A stretch of 64,000 bases of DNA from NCBI GenBank assembly GCA_002205965.3, contig NADL03000662.1, positions 1,054,001 to 1,118,000 of the forward strand, in the 5' to 3' direction. The notes under the pieces were generated by a model. The model saw only the letters and a list, made by a program, of their open reading frames with translations. It made no database searches and was not told the DNA's origin. This document shows, in pieces, positions 53,590-64,000 of this stretch. Position numbers and translations under genes: made by a program. Source of the DNA: Kappaphycus alvarezii (taxonomy: Eukaryota > Rhodophyta > Florideophyceae > Gigartinales > Solieriaceae). Numbering within the stretch: position 1 is the first letter of the stretch; each line of letters starts with the position of its first letter.

Positions 53590-56500
53590 TTGAAGTTTGT
53601 GGCCGTGAAGGCTTATGGGACGGAGACGCATGCGTTGTTGGACACGGGTGCAGTTCCCAATTTGATGTCTTGGGACTTCTGCGAGAAGCTGGCGCTCGCT
53701 CCGACAGCCACTGACCGTCAGGTCACCGTCGCCGATGAACGGTTGCTCAGGTTATTGGGTGTGTGCAGAAGGTACCAGTCTCTTTTGGAACCTTGGTGGT
53801 GCCTTTGGGATTCTTGGTGGAGCGTAACGCGCCATTTGACGCGATCATCGGCAGCCCCACCCTGGAATCCATGCAGGCAAACCTAGACTATGGTCGCCAA
53901 CAAGTTTCTTTGGCAGCAGGAAGGAAGAAGGTTCTCCTGCCCCTCCTTTGTGAGCCGCCTGTGGTAGACGGACCTCGCACTGACAGCGAAGATTTTACGT
54001 CTGCAGAGGAATCTGGAAGTGAGCAGTTCGCGCCTTCGTCGTCTTCAGTCAGGAGGCAGCGACGACGGATCGGACACAGAGCAAGAGCTCGTACTAGCGA
54101 TCTTGAATAAGGAGCCGTACGAGCCAGATCTGGAAGGCAATGACACAGAGCTGGACTCCAGCTTGGAAGATGAAGAGGCAGAACGCGCCGCTCTGCTGGG
54201 CGCAAAGGTGAAGCACCTTGAGAAGAAGGACCAGGGGTTGTTGGTGAAGGCCTTGCGGGACACCGGCGTGATCGCCTGGACATCCACCACCTGGAACCCG
54301 CAAGGTTCCGGTTGTACACGCTTTCGAACTGGTTGATGACACTCCGATCCATATGAAGGCTCGCCGGATGCGCCAAAGCACAACGCGGTCGTCAAGAAGG
54401 AGGTTGGGAAGCTGCTAGAAGCTGGAGTCAACGCTTCAAGCTCAGCTTGGTCATTTCCCGTGGTCATAGCGACAAAGAAGGACGGGAGACCCAGGTTCTG
54501 CGTCGACTACCGACAGTTAAATAGGGTGATGAAGCCAGACCGCTGGCCACTACCGAAGATCGAGGAGCTGTTTGATGATCTGTCTGGCTCGAAGGTTTTT
54601 ACAACCCTGGATCTGTATACCGGATATTGGCAGGTAAGGATGGCCGAAAGTTGCAAGGAGAGGACCGTTCGTTTCTAGGTATGGAACGTACAAGTTTGAG
54701 GTCATGCCGTTCGGTTAATGAACGCACCGGCGACGTTCCAACGAATGATGGACGATGTTCTTCGAAATCTACCTTTCGCCATGGTCTATGTAGATGACGT
54801 GGTCATCTTCTCCCAAACAATGGAGGAACACGTAGGACATTGTCAGGAGGTATTCAGAAGAATTCAACAGGCAAGACTGAAGCTCAAAGTGACCAAGTGC
54901 AGTTTCGCGCAATCAGAGGTCAAGTTTCTTGGTCACGTGGTCAACGGAATGGGCATAAAGGTCGACACCGACAAGGTAAAGGACATAGGAAGCCCCGAAC
55001 CGAGAAACGTGACCGAATTGAGGAGTTTTCTCGGACTGGCGGGGTACTACCGGCGCTTCATCAGGAACTTTGCGGATAGCTCCGCGGTGCTGCACGTGGC
55101 CACATCGGTTAAGAAGGCTTTCAGATGGACCTCGGAGATGCAGGAAGCATTCGAGTATCTTAAGAGGAAGCTGACCACACCACCAGTGCTATCATACCCG
55201 GACTTCGACGCCCCTTTCATAGTAGAGACGGACGCGTCTTCGTCCGCACTCGGAGTGGTCCTCTCTCAGAAAAAGGAGGACGGGAAGGTACACCCCATCC
55301 AATTCGCGTCGAGGACGATGACGAACAGGAGCGCCGCTATTCAACGAGCGAGAGGGAGTCCCTCGCAGTAGTGTTTGCCCTAAAGAAGTTCCGAGTACCT
55401 CTTGTCTGACAAACCGTTTCTGGTTTACACGGATCATCAAGCTCTGCAGACAGCGTTTAAGAAGAAGGACATTCACGGGCGGCTTGCCAGGTGGTTGGAC
55501 TAATGGCCGAGTACGATTCGAGGTTAAGTATCGGCCTGGAGTCGCCAATGGGGCCGCGGACTATCTTCGCGCAGGCCTACTAGTGGCCGGACCCATGGAG
55601 AAGACAGGTCGAGAACCTCTTGGAAGGATTAGTGGCCACAGTATGTTTGGGCCGATCCCAAACTCGTGGGCTTGGAACCGCAGCTGCTAAATGTGGCAAG
55701 GTTCTTGGCAGGAGAAAAGGTCCAAGAAGTGGACAAAAAGAAGAGGACTGCGATAAAGAGGACCGCAAAGAAGTTTATGCTTTGGAACGATACGCTGTTC
55801 CGGCGGGAGAAGGAGGGGCTACACGTCGTGCCCCCGCTAGGGCAACGTGCCGATATACTAGCGACATTCCGACGATATCGGACACTGGGACGTTGGGTCA
55901 ACTCGGAAGTTTGTCAGGGACCGCTTCTGGTGGCCAGGAGTGTACCGCGACATCACGGAACACGTCGCGGCATGCGATGGCTGTCAACATGCTCGCAGGC
56001 TTCCGACCTACCACACCAACCTAAGAGCCCCGTCACCGGGCCTTTGAGACGTTTTCAATTGACTTCGCTGGACCATTCAAGCCGTCGAGGGCCGGAAAGA
56101 GATTCGCGTTGATGCGGTGGAACACATGACTGGTTGGCCGATTGCGTGGGCGACGATGAATTCCACTTCGGACATTGTGATCAAGTTCGTCCAGGATGAG
56201 ATACTCCTGCCATTCGGGCCGCCAAAGAGGATCGTGTCGGATAACGCGACGGCATTCCTGGCTGCGTCGGTCCAGAGCTTTATGAGCGAACATGGGTGGA
56301 GTGGAAGGCCGTTCTTCCTTACGCCCCTATGGCTAATGGGAGAGCGGAAAGAATGGTGGGAACTATCAAGCACGCGATCAAGAGTCTATTGTTCAGAACG
56401 GTGGGGATTGGGCCGAGGCGCTCCCGCAAGTGTTGTATGGTTACCGAAGACGAGACCGTGGGGCGGCCCCCTCTCCCTTCCAGATGCTGTACGGCATCAG

Positions 56501-56980
56501 GCCAAGGATGTTAGCAAGTGATGCGGTGGCTCTACTGAGCGACGGGAACGCGACGAACCGAGCCGTGGAGATCTTGGGGAATCGCGCCTGCGCGCCGCTG
56601 TGGTTGAAAGGTCTCTGACTTTATCAGAACCAAAGGGCCGCGTAAGGAAGTTCGCGGTAGGGACGAAGTTCTAGTCGTCCATGGAACGGCCTTCCAGAAG
56701 ACCAAGAAGTGGCCTGCTTTCGAATCGTACTACTATGGGCCATGCACGTGACGAAGGCTGACCATCCACGCTACAAGTTGATATCATCTACGGGACGGGT
56801 GACGAGGAAGGCGATTCACGCTCGCCGGTTGCTCGATACCACAAGAAAGCAGGTGTTTACTAAAGCCATAAGATACGGGAGCAAGAAGTTGGAGACGAGG
56901 AGAAAAGGGCAGGGAGAAGCAGCTAGGTCGGCGGAACTCAGGGCAACAAAAAAAAAGGGGAATAGAAGGGCAACTTAATC
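53590..56980 (+). pseudogene. Gypsy pol remnants (protease, RT, RNase H, integrase)
   Basis: Protease: HALLDTGAVPNLMS near 53630-53670. RT: RFCVDYRQLNRVMKPDRWPL near 54490-54550 and MVYVDDVVIFS near 54780-54810. RNase H: VETDASSSALGVVLSQK near 55220-55270. Integrase: core segments with ATMNSTSDIVIKFVQDE and FGPPKRIVSDNATAFLAASV near 56150-56275, with a basic C-terminal end by 56980. The order and wording are Ty3/gypsy (chromovirus-like RT spacing; no chromodomain recognised). It is broken in many places. Confidence 0.8.
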
Positions 56981-56999
56981 TAGAACATTGGATCACTTG

Positions 57000-58400
57000 C
57001 CGGACGAAGGACCGGCGGAGCCCCTTGCGATAGCTTCGCGCTTCCTCTTGGTACGATTGGCACCGTTACGATGACGCGGGCGCTTAGAGGTATGTCCTCC
57101 GGGGAGCACTAGCCTCCTCACTTCGCGGAGGGAGTAGAATTCCGAGCTACCGCCGACACACTCCTCCAAGGCTTCCGGGACAAATCAAGCACATAGGATT
57201 CAGAGGGGTCCAGCAGGCGCCGCGGTCCGAGGTTCACTGTAGCGCAGTGGTTGACACCATTTGAGCCAGCCAGGGTGACGATATAGACTCCCGCGGGAAG
57301 GGCAAGAAGGGAGGACACCGGCGAGTTGAGTGGTAATGCCTTTTGCAGGACGAGGTCTCTGGGGGGAGGTGCTTCTGGGCATCCCGGAGGTCACGAACAC
57401 GGCCACCGCTGGAGGGGTTTTTCTGTTATTAGCCGCCAGGTTCCGGAAGGTATGATACCACCGCTGTGCCTGGTCGTTATCTCCAAGCTCGGCCAGGCCG
57501 TTGGCAATAGAAGCCCAATGCAGCCTTCATGATCGTCTGTGAACGGCACGCGACAGAGGGAAGGAGCCGACGGGAGCGGGGAGCCGTACGAAGGCTCTCG
57601 GGAACGGGTAGAGGATAGTACCAACTTCCTGTCGGATTGCCTTGGCACCAGGAGTGGATGTACAGAGACGGCCCCGATGCGATCGGAGTGACCTAGTTCG
57701 AACCTATCGGACTCAACGTTGTGCTGGTGTTCGTGTCGTAACCCTCGAAGGCTAGGGTGTACAGAAGGATGACATAATCTTCTCCAGAATCCTCATCGGT
57801 GGCCCTGTACACCTGTTCCTCACTGCACCACCGGACGTCGAGGATCGACCAGGCGCCTCCGGGACTGACGCGTACAAGCGGCGGTCATTAGTCGACTCCG
57901 TGAGACCGAGGGCATGAGCATCGGCGGCTGTCATCTCCTTGTTGTCGAAACGGCGCACGAAGGGGGCGATATGACAACCGAAGAGGGCATGGAACTCATC
58001 TCGTTCACTGCCACCGGGTGGGTGACCTCGGCGAGTATACCTTGAATTGAACGGCGAGCCCGAGCGCACCGTGATTTTAGTGTCCCGGCGTCCCAGGAGG
58101 CGAACAGCGCAGTCGGTGAGCTGAGAGGGGGTGAGATATGGTCACCGGGCCGCTTTAGCGGCTAACTGACGACGAGGGGCCGTGCCGCCAGTGCTTTTAG
58201 CGGCCGTCTGCCGCGTCTTGGCCATCCTCGAATTGAGACTTCAAGACTAACGTCTGTGCCACTCTACCTCCGCTTTGTTGCCTTCTCCCCTCAACCGTAG
58301 CCCACGCAATCCGGCCGGGCCGCTTGCTCGCTTCCACGTGTATACCGGCAGTCTCAATGCACCACGGCACTTCACAGAGGTCGCTCACTCGCCGCCCTAG
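57000..58400 (-). other. Antisense coding-like region inside the gypsy element, unrecognised product
   Basis: Several open minus-strand stretches (57118-57318, 57391-57648, 57752-58069 and 58197-58388) lie between integrase and the 3' LTR. The first contains AGVYIVTLAGSNGVN and HCATVNLGPRRLLDPSESYV, matching the antisense copia segment at 6398-6625. The 57752-58069 stretch (GSERDEFHALFGCHIAPFVR) is not recognised. Confidence 0.45.
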
Positions 58401-58716
58401 AGAAGACGTGAACTCCGCTCGAGAAGAGAAGGAAACGCGGAGGAAGCTGAAGGGGGAGGCAGGCGAGGTTGAAAGGCCAAGGGGGACAAGGCGTCAGATG
58501 TGCGTGCTCTGCTGTGGCGGTTGCAAGCTTAGGGGTGGACGGCAATTTGCTTCAGGGGTGGACGTGCAGACTTCGCTTAGAGGTGGATGTGCAGACTTTG
58601 CCTCAGGGTGGACGTGCAGACTTTGGTACGGTGGTGTTGAGAGGGCTTAGACGGAGTGGACTGTACTGTATTTGTACACTACGGCCGGGCGGCAGCGTAC
58701 TCTCAGCGGGGGGGCG

Positions 58717-59022
58717 TGTGCACGCAGATTGCGTGCGGCACGCAAGTTACTGTATGTGTGGCACGCAAGTTACTGTGGCGTGTGGCACGCAAGATACTGT
58801 ATGCGTGTGGCACGCAGGTTACTGTACAGCTCCGCATCCCGGGGAGATACATCTGGAAGCTTCCAGACGTATCTCCCCATAGCATGCCATGGAGGGGATT
58901 GGGGCACGGCACAGTACGGTACATATAGTGCTGTGCTGCGCCGCGCCCTCGATAGCAAGGTAGGTAGGTTCCGCTTGGCCGAAAAACAAAGAGGACAGAA
59001 AGAGAGTAAACAAAAACAAGCA
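58717..59022 (+). repeat. Gypsy 3' LTR
   Basis: Partner of 51967-52250, about 22 bases longer because of one more tandem unit. The palindrome lies at 58843-58876. Confidence 0.8.
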
Positions 59023-59239
59023 CTCAAGTCCGATCATATATTACCAAATGGTTTGGCAAACGTAGAATTTTAAATAAAAGTACAGTATTCCAAAAAATAG
59101 TGCTCCACTTTATTATTTACTGTCCACTAACGGCACAACCATGCCATTGCAAAAAACACAGAATGAAAAAAGAAACACCCCCTTTTCCAAAAGCGCACAA
59201 TGTTTGAAAATTTTGCGCGCCATTTCCAAATGAAGAGCA

Positions 59240-60232
59240 CATTTCTGATGACGAGCCCGAAATGGCGATTGACAGCACCACCATTTCCTTGCCTCCAGCG
59301 CAGCTGCCAACAGGCTGGAAACCTAAAAACCTATCATGTATCTTACGACGTACAATGATGCCGTCCGCGCCCACCGAATATGGTCGATCTCCTGCCTGCA
59401 CTCACCACTCCTACTTTTTAGTGTATTTTGGTCAAGCAAAACCCCTCCGCAAAAGATACTAACAGAAGCAGTCCAGGCGGCATTTCAAGAAGAGATCCCT
59501 CTCGGCGACCAACGAAGGCAAGCTTTCCAGGCTTCTATGGGCCTTCCTAGCGCAGAGGAATGGGTCTATTGTGCTCCGTGCCCCGGCCTCAAGACCAATA
59601 TTGACGCCCGTGAGTTCTCAGTGTGGCTCCAGTACTACCTCCAAGTCCCGCCCTTCGCCTCAGACACGCCGTGCCCACGCACAAACTGCCCTAAGGTCCT
59701 CGACTGCCACGGGGATAACCTCATGCTCTGCCTGTGGTGGGGCCGCACCCGACGACACGACCGTCAAGTCGTCCTCCCCGCCCAAGACTCGCAGAAGGCA
59801 GCCCGTCATCCGACCATCGAGGGGCGACAGGGGCTCCACCGCACAAGGCCGGATATCGAGGCAATGGGTAGCAACGGAGGAACGGACTTTTTTGACGTCA
59901 CGTTCGTCAATCCGCTTGCGCCCTCCAATAGGAGAGTGCGTACTTTCAACCCACTCACCTCCATCAAAGCAGCCATCACCGCCAAACGTAGAAGGTATGA
60001 ACCACTGCTCGCAACGGCTACTAGAGGAAGGTTTGTGCCTATCCCAATATCCACCCTTGGAGGCTGGCACCCAGACGCGTACGCGGTGCTAACCGATGTC
60101 GCGCGGAACGTGGCCGTTCGAGCGATGGAGACCTATCGGATGGTTAGAGCGGTGCTTACCCAGAGGCACGCTGCTGCGGCAGTCATGTCCAACGCGGCAT
60201 GCCTGCTCGCTGGCATTGAGCCGGCCCTGTAA
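59240..60232 (+). mobile_element. LINE 3' fragment of a second lineage (RPDIE endonuclease)
   Basis: The frame 59336-60232 is open for 298 codons. It reads AAFQEEIPLGDQRRQAFQAS, a Cys/His cluster CPRTNCPKVLDCHGDNLMLC, then TRPDIEAMGSNGGTDFFDVT with FVNPLAPSNRRV, which is a restriction-like endonuclease core (PD...DVT). It ends STLGGWHPDAYAVLTDVARN and SNAACLLAGIEPAL. The same tail closes the composite LINE at 15241. The RT domain is missing. It differs from the other LINEs (RPDIE against RPADILV), so at least two LINE lineages are present. The initial segment before about 59450 may be non-LINE. Confidence 0.65.
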
Positions 60233-60718
60233 GGAAGGGCATTTGCTGTAGTGTTACCCATCAGCGAAGAATTATCCCGCATAACGAATTAGCAGCGTGG
60301 ATATAACCGACCACATTTCCATACATTAAAAATAAACCCAAAAATTACCCACCAAAGCACCTCAGTAGCAATATTTCCATGTGGATATAGCCGTTCCCAG
60401 TCGCCACTTACAACTACCCGCTTAATTCATCGCTCCCACCCTCTACTCCACTCCAGTCTATCCCCCCACTGCTGCGTACTCCTTCACCCATGCCAATACA
60501 GCCCCTTTGCTTACCAGTCGGCCTCAGATACTGTTTCGCACTCCTCGCTCTCGGCTTTCCCTTCAATCCCACCAGGCAGTCCAACCCATACAATTTTTCA
60601 AAGAAAGAGTCTTATCTTTCTACCAGCATGAGCTCCTCTCAACCACCGCCACCGCCGTTAATGTGGACCTCCCTACCAGCGGCTGTCGATTCCCTTCACT
60701 TTAGCCTCAACTTCAGTG
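60233..60718. other. Non-coding, LINE 3' UTR and Harbinger left flank
   Basis: No coding pattern supported. Terminal inverted repeats of the Harbinger-like copy were not identified. Confidence 0.4.
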
Positions 60719-61870
60719 GCTAGGGAGCAGAAGCTTCGAAATAACCAATATTAGACTGGACCACGACAGTGATGACGAAAACGACAGTTTGTGCCCGGTG
60801 TTTGATGCCTTGTATGAGTCCGTCGGAAATAAAGTTATTCAAGAAATGTGCAACTTCGATGCTTCACAGTTCAAGTAGCTCTGGAACTACTATTCAAGCA
60901 CAGTACGAGAGGTGAAAATGTAAGGTCTGGGCGCAAATTCGCCTACAATGGCATGGAATTGTTATCTATGACTCTAGTTTCATTGAAGTGCGGGAGGCAG
61001 TGGGATATCACAGATCGTGTTTTTCAATTTGAAAGGACCTACACTTGAGAGATGATTTAGAAGTATATTGATGGTATATGGAAGTTCGCGTACGAAAGCT
61101 TAATAATAGAAATTGGTGCGTATATCCATGTGGTTAGTTACTGGAAAGTCGCATCCGATTCAAGTACTTTCCTTGTGCACGTTATGCGACTGACGTTACA
61201 TTTCAGCAAGATAACAGGCCTTCGGGAAACCTGCAGAAGGGTAAGAAGTATTTATTAGGCAAACAAAAGCTCTACGGCTATAAAGAGGAAGTCAGCTTTT
61301 TAAAAAATGAACAAGCTATAAACTGCAGCCGACACTACCTGGGAAGCGTGGCCGACTTGGAGATATTTCAGCGAAATGTACAGTTTCATAAAAGGTATTT
61401 AAGAATTAAACAGTCTGAAGTTGACATAGCTGATGTCGGAGAAATCTCAGGAGAGTACCCTCAGCATTGGGCCGTTTTAATGGATAATGGCTACCACGGT
61501 ACTGGGGAGCTGGTTTGACAATATTCCGAAAAAGAAACCTAAGAATGGATTCTTACTCGCCGAAGACGTAAAAGGAACAGAAAAAATTCATCCGATCGCA
61601 TAATCGTGGAGAACTGGTTTGGTCGGCTGTGAACTCTTTAAGGAGTAATGGGAGGGAAGTGGAGGTGGTGGGAGGCCCGCTACGATGCGGTTTTCAAGCT
61701 TTGCGCTGCACTGACTAATTTTCACGTAAGCTACCACCCTTGCGGGCGAGGATGCCCAGATGTACAGTTCAGTGAGAAATCGTTTGTATTCGATCGGAAC
61801 TGAGTTGCACAATAAGCGGCGTGCGGCACAGGCCGCTTACCGTGAGAAAAGGAGGCGCTTGGGTGAGTTT
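60719..61870 (+). mobile_element. Harbinger-like DNA transposon, decayed copy 2
   Basis: It has the same family as 1-1370. Blocks: LDHDSDDENDSLCPVFDALY (about 60755-60815), DVTFQQDNRPSGNLQKGKKY (about 61190-61245), KQKLYGYKEEVSFL, SVADLEIFQRNVQFHKRYLR (about 61345-61405), VLMDNGYHG (about 61475-61500) and DRIIVENWFGRL (about 61593-61628), directly followed by a stop. The three acidic residues survive, but the frame is interrupted in several places. The tail RLYSIGTELHNKRRAAQAAY is near 61785. Confidence 0.7.
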
Positions 61871-61988
61871 AATTTTGGCATCGGAATTCCAAGATGGACA
61901 TACGTTTGACTCTCAGCAGCAGAAGCATTTATTTCATTGATGTGGGGCTGGGAGAGTTACAGAATCATGGGAGGGATTATGGGTTGGT

Positions 61989-62546
61989 CTATGGGCTGGT
62001 CATGTAAACGAAAGACCTTCGCCGTGACACGGCACGCGAGGGAGGGGAAGGCGACACTGGAACAGATAGAAAAACTTCCCCATTGCGACACTTAGGCCTT
62101 GATGACAGAGCATCGACGGGCGGAGCGAAACGAGACGTCGCAATCATAGTAGTCGCCTTCCACAGAATGAAAGTGTGACCAATCCATCCTCCTAACCGGC
62201 ATCCGCAGGCGCTCAGTTCAATACGGACGATACAGAGGCAAACTGGTGGTCGCCCCCATGCTCGTAATAGCCTCGCCGGCGCGCCTACTGTACGCTTGCC
62301 TATAGGCGACTTCGGGGTTGAAGGTGATAGGAGCGGCTTCCGGATAAGATAAGAGCTTCCCATTATCGACAACGGAACTGTGTGCGTGAGTGGCCCGGTA
62401 GACATGAGATGTTGAACGGTGGATAGTTTGTTGTAAATACTGACGGAACAGGGCTCAGTTCCAAAAGCGCAAATTTTTCGCCCTTTCCGAGCTTGTAATA
62501 GTCTCACCCGCTCACCTAGTGTACGCTTGCCCATAAGCGACTTCAC
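61989..62546 (-). CDS. Unrecognised 185-codon ORF over a tandem repeat
   Basis: It is open from 62546 (MKSLMGKRTLGERVRLLQAR) to 61989. The repeat makes two protein units, KSLMGKRTLGERVRLLQARK and KSPIGKRTVGAPARLLRAWG. No family is recognised and no codon-use argument is possible by eye. It may be a chance frame across the repeat. Confidence 0.2.
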   Translation of the reverse strand: MKSLMGKRTLGERVRLLQARKGRKICAFGTEPCSVSIYNKLSTVQHLMSTGPLTHTVPLSIMGSSYLIRKPLLSPSTPKSPIGKRTVGAPARLLRAWGRPPVCLCIVRIELSACGCRLGGWIGHTFILWKATTMIATSRFAPPVDALSSRPKCRNGEVFLSVPVSPSPPSRAVSRRRSFVYMTSP

Positions 62547-62720
62547 GGTTGAATGTGATAGGTGCGGCTTCCTGAGAAGATAGGAGCAGCTCGTTACTTA
62601 TTTTTGACGGGAATGAGGAGTTCGGTAGACCCGAAAAGTTGACCATGGGCCGTTTGGATTTGGGCACTGAAGGGGCAGCTGGGTCCGAGCGCAATCCGTC
62701 ATAATCTGTGAATAGGAGGA
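62255..62720. repeat. Two-copy tandem repeat, period 231
   Basis: GTACGCTTGCC(T/C)ATA(G/A)GCGACTTC occurs at 62290 and 62521. Similarity extends over both 230-base units (GAAGGTGATAGGAGCGGCTT against GAATGTGATAGGTGCGGCTT). Confidence 0.65.
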
Positions 62721-63159
62721 CGCTTAGGGACCTATTCAACTGCCGAGTGGCAGTTTTCGACGCCTTTACATGTTAGCAGGGACAGATATAGAGTTGATGA
62801 CACGACATGGCCAACTCCGTATCTCCGCCACACTGCGGCCTCGTGCACGCGGAAGAGCCGCTGCAGTCTGACACAAGGTGTTGAATGTGTTTGTGCAAGG
62901 CTATGGGGTTGGGCCGGGGGGAACGGAGCTGCTTTCTGTCTCCCCGTCCAAAGCAAAATCCACCATTCGCAGGTAGAAGAACGAGTGTCCATGTAGCTTT
63001 AGGTTTTGTGGCACCTCCGACCAGAGCTCGAGCTCTTCTGCAAAAGGCTGCATTCGGTGTGCAGAGCATTCGGGGTCATCGTGCCAGTCGTCGTAGCCAT
63101 CAAGATCACCGGACCAATCGTTGTCTTCACCGTCGCCGTAGTCTCCAAGCTCCGACATC
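62721..63159. other. Nothing firmly recognised
   Basis: An open minus frame (62901-63158, with acidic GDYGDGEDNDWSGDLDGYDD) has no known match and no context support. Confidence 0.35.
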
Positions 63160-63840
63160 CTTGGCTAAGGGCCACTTTGCTTGGGCGCTCGAGCACCCGG
63201 GAGGTGCGAGGTGTAAAGTACAGAGCGGTACGGCTCGGGCAGGGCCGAATCAATGATATTGGCGGCGATGGCGGCTTGAAGAGAATGATGAACAGCGGAC
63301 AAACCTTGACCACCCAGCCGTATGGGGAGGCAAGTCTGGACCCACGCTTGGTCAGTAAGTGGGACTCCATTCAGGGACTCGTGGGAGCTCTGTTGAAATT
63401 TGTCGAATTGAAAAACAGCGCTCGAGGAGCGCTGCGGGTCAGCCAGACGGAAAACGTGTGCCACTAGGCAAGCCGAGGCGCAAAAGCGATGCATGCGGAT
63501 ACGTTCACGCGGGTCGCGCACGCCATGCGACCTCTAATAGTTCGAAGCCTTTATTCGTGAATTTCTCGATGGGCAAGTCATGGCGAAAGGCGATGCGGGC
63601 GAGGTTGGGGGTGGAAGGCTAGAAGATTCGGTTTTGCTTAGTTTGAGAAAAAGGAACACGGCTGGGCCTTGGCATTGGATCAACCTGAACGCAGTGCGGA
63701 GATCGTTCAGCGTCCAAATCAGCATGCCATCATCGGTGAGCCATTGGTTAAGTAGAATGTTAGTGGAGTTCGGAAGTTTTGAGGTTTGGGGAGGAGGTCG
63801 GAGACAACCGAAGCGTCGAAAAAATTCGAGATAGTGTACA
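63160..63840 (-). mobile_element. LINE fragment, RT motif C to thumb
   Basis: The minus strand reads QWLTDDGMLIWTLNDLRTAF (degenerate YADD block, about 63680-63740), a gap, then RDPRERIRMHRFCASACLVA and LNGVPLTDQAWVQTCLPIRL (63165-63521), matching the thumb region of the other LINEs (ARFHMHRLCASACLV). Both ends are truncated. Confidence 0.65.
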
Positions 63841-64000
63841 GTCCTTGCGTTTTATTTGAAAAAAACAGTCTCTTTGTTTTACTGGATTAAAATGACTTTC
63901 TTTGGATAATTCTCACTCATTTCAAGAAAGGTATGATTTATGGTCTGGTGTTATGTCATTTTCTTATCATAGTTTCAATTGAAAAAAGTAATTTAACTGC

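Larger units (their letters stand above)
51967..59022 (+). mobile_element. Ty3/gypsy LTR retrotransposon, broken
   Basis: It is bounded by direct repeats 51967-52250 and 58717-59022. Inside, on the plus strand, lie gag with a CCHC knuckle, aspartic protease, reverse transcriptase, RNase H and integrase, in Ty3/gypsy order (integrase last). Excluding a variable tandem unit, the LTRs are about 97 percent identical by eye, so this insertion is much younger than the copia element. The frames are nonetheless broken about ten times or more. A 1.7-kb stretch between integrase and the 3' LTR carries antisense open frames. A candidate primer-binding site (TGGTACCGCATCC) starts three bases after the left LTR. 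I saw no clear target duplication. Confidence 0.85.

Noticed and set aside
1-64000. CRISPR arrays, rRNA genes, prokaryotic operons
   Set aside because: No regularly spaced identical repeats, no rRNA-like blocks and no Shine-Dalgarno-linked gene strings; gene content and retroelements are eukaryotic.

Overview
The window looks like nuclear DNA of a red alga, probably a carrageenophyte-type florideophyte similar to Chondrus. Three things suggest this. Single-copy genes are compact and apparently intron-free. They include a Toc34-like plastid-import GTPase, a Golgi-type carbohydrate sulfotransferase and a secreted LPMO-like protein. The rest is a dense mosaic of old transposons. The organism call is inference; no rRNA or organelle marker is present.

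Layout. 1-15.2 kb is transposon territory: a Harbinger-like element, LINE 3' fragments, a complete but dead Tc1/mariner with long terminal inverted repeats, an old Ty1/copia element (4.89-13.37 kb, minus strand) with a tyrosine-recombinase gene inside it, and a LINE-derived ORF assembled from three LINE fragments. 16.4-26.5 kb is a host gene island: LPMO-like protein (+), a CBM48-TPR protein (-), a BZW/5MP translation regulator (+), Toc34-like GTPase (+) and sulfotransferase (-). 26.9-39.3 kb is a nested insertion. A LINE fragment was split by an 8.78-kb hAT transposon with a perfect 8-bp target duplication, and that hAT later received a nearly full-length LINE. A second LINE copy lies head to head on the right. 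39.3-48.7 kb is a second host island: a tandem pair of HxRRGD-type glycosyltransferase genes (-) flanking an ankyrin-RING gene (+), then a DHRS4-like SDR (-). 48.7-64 kb returns to repeats: two LINE fragments, a Ty3/gypsy element (51.97-59.02 kb) with recognisable LTRs, another LINE lineage, a second Harbinger copy, a 231-bp tandem repeat and a last LINE fragment.

Two points cut across the window. First, nearly all frame breaks in the conserved host genes can be explained by one missing base in a short homopolymer, which points to base-calling errors in the assembly rather than decay. With this in mind the SDR ends in the peroxisomal signal SKL. Second, the copia and the gypsy element each carry, between the end of pol and the 3' LTR, an antisense reading-frame region with a matching H-C/V-N/L-D-P-x-E-S segment. 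I do not recognise this module, and it is the best candidate here for something undescribed.
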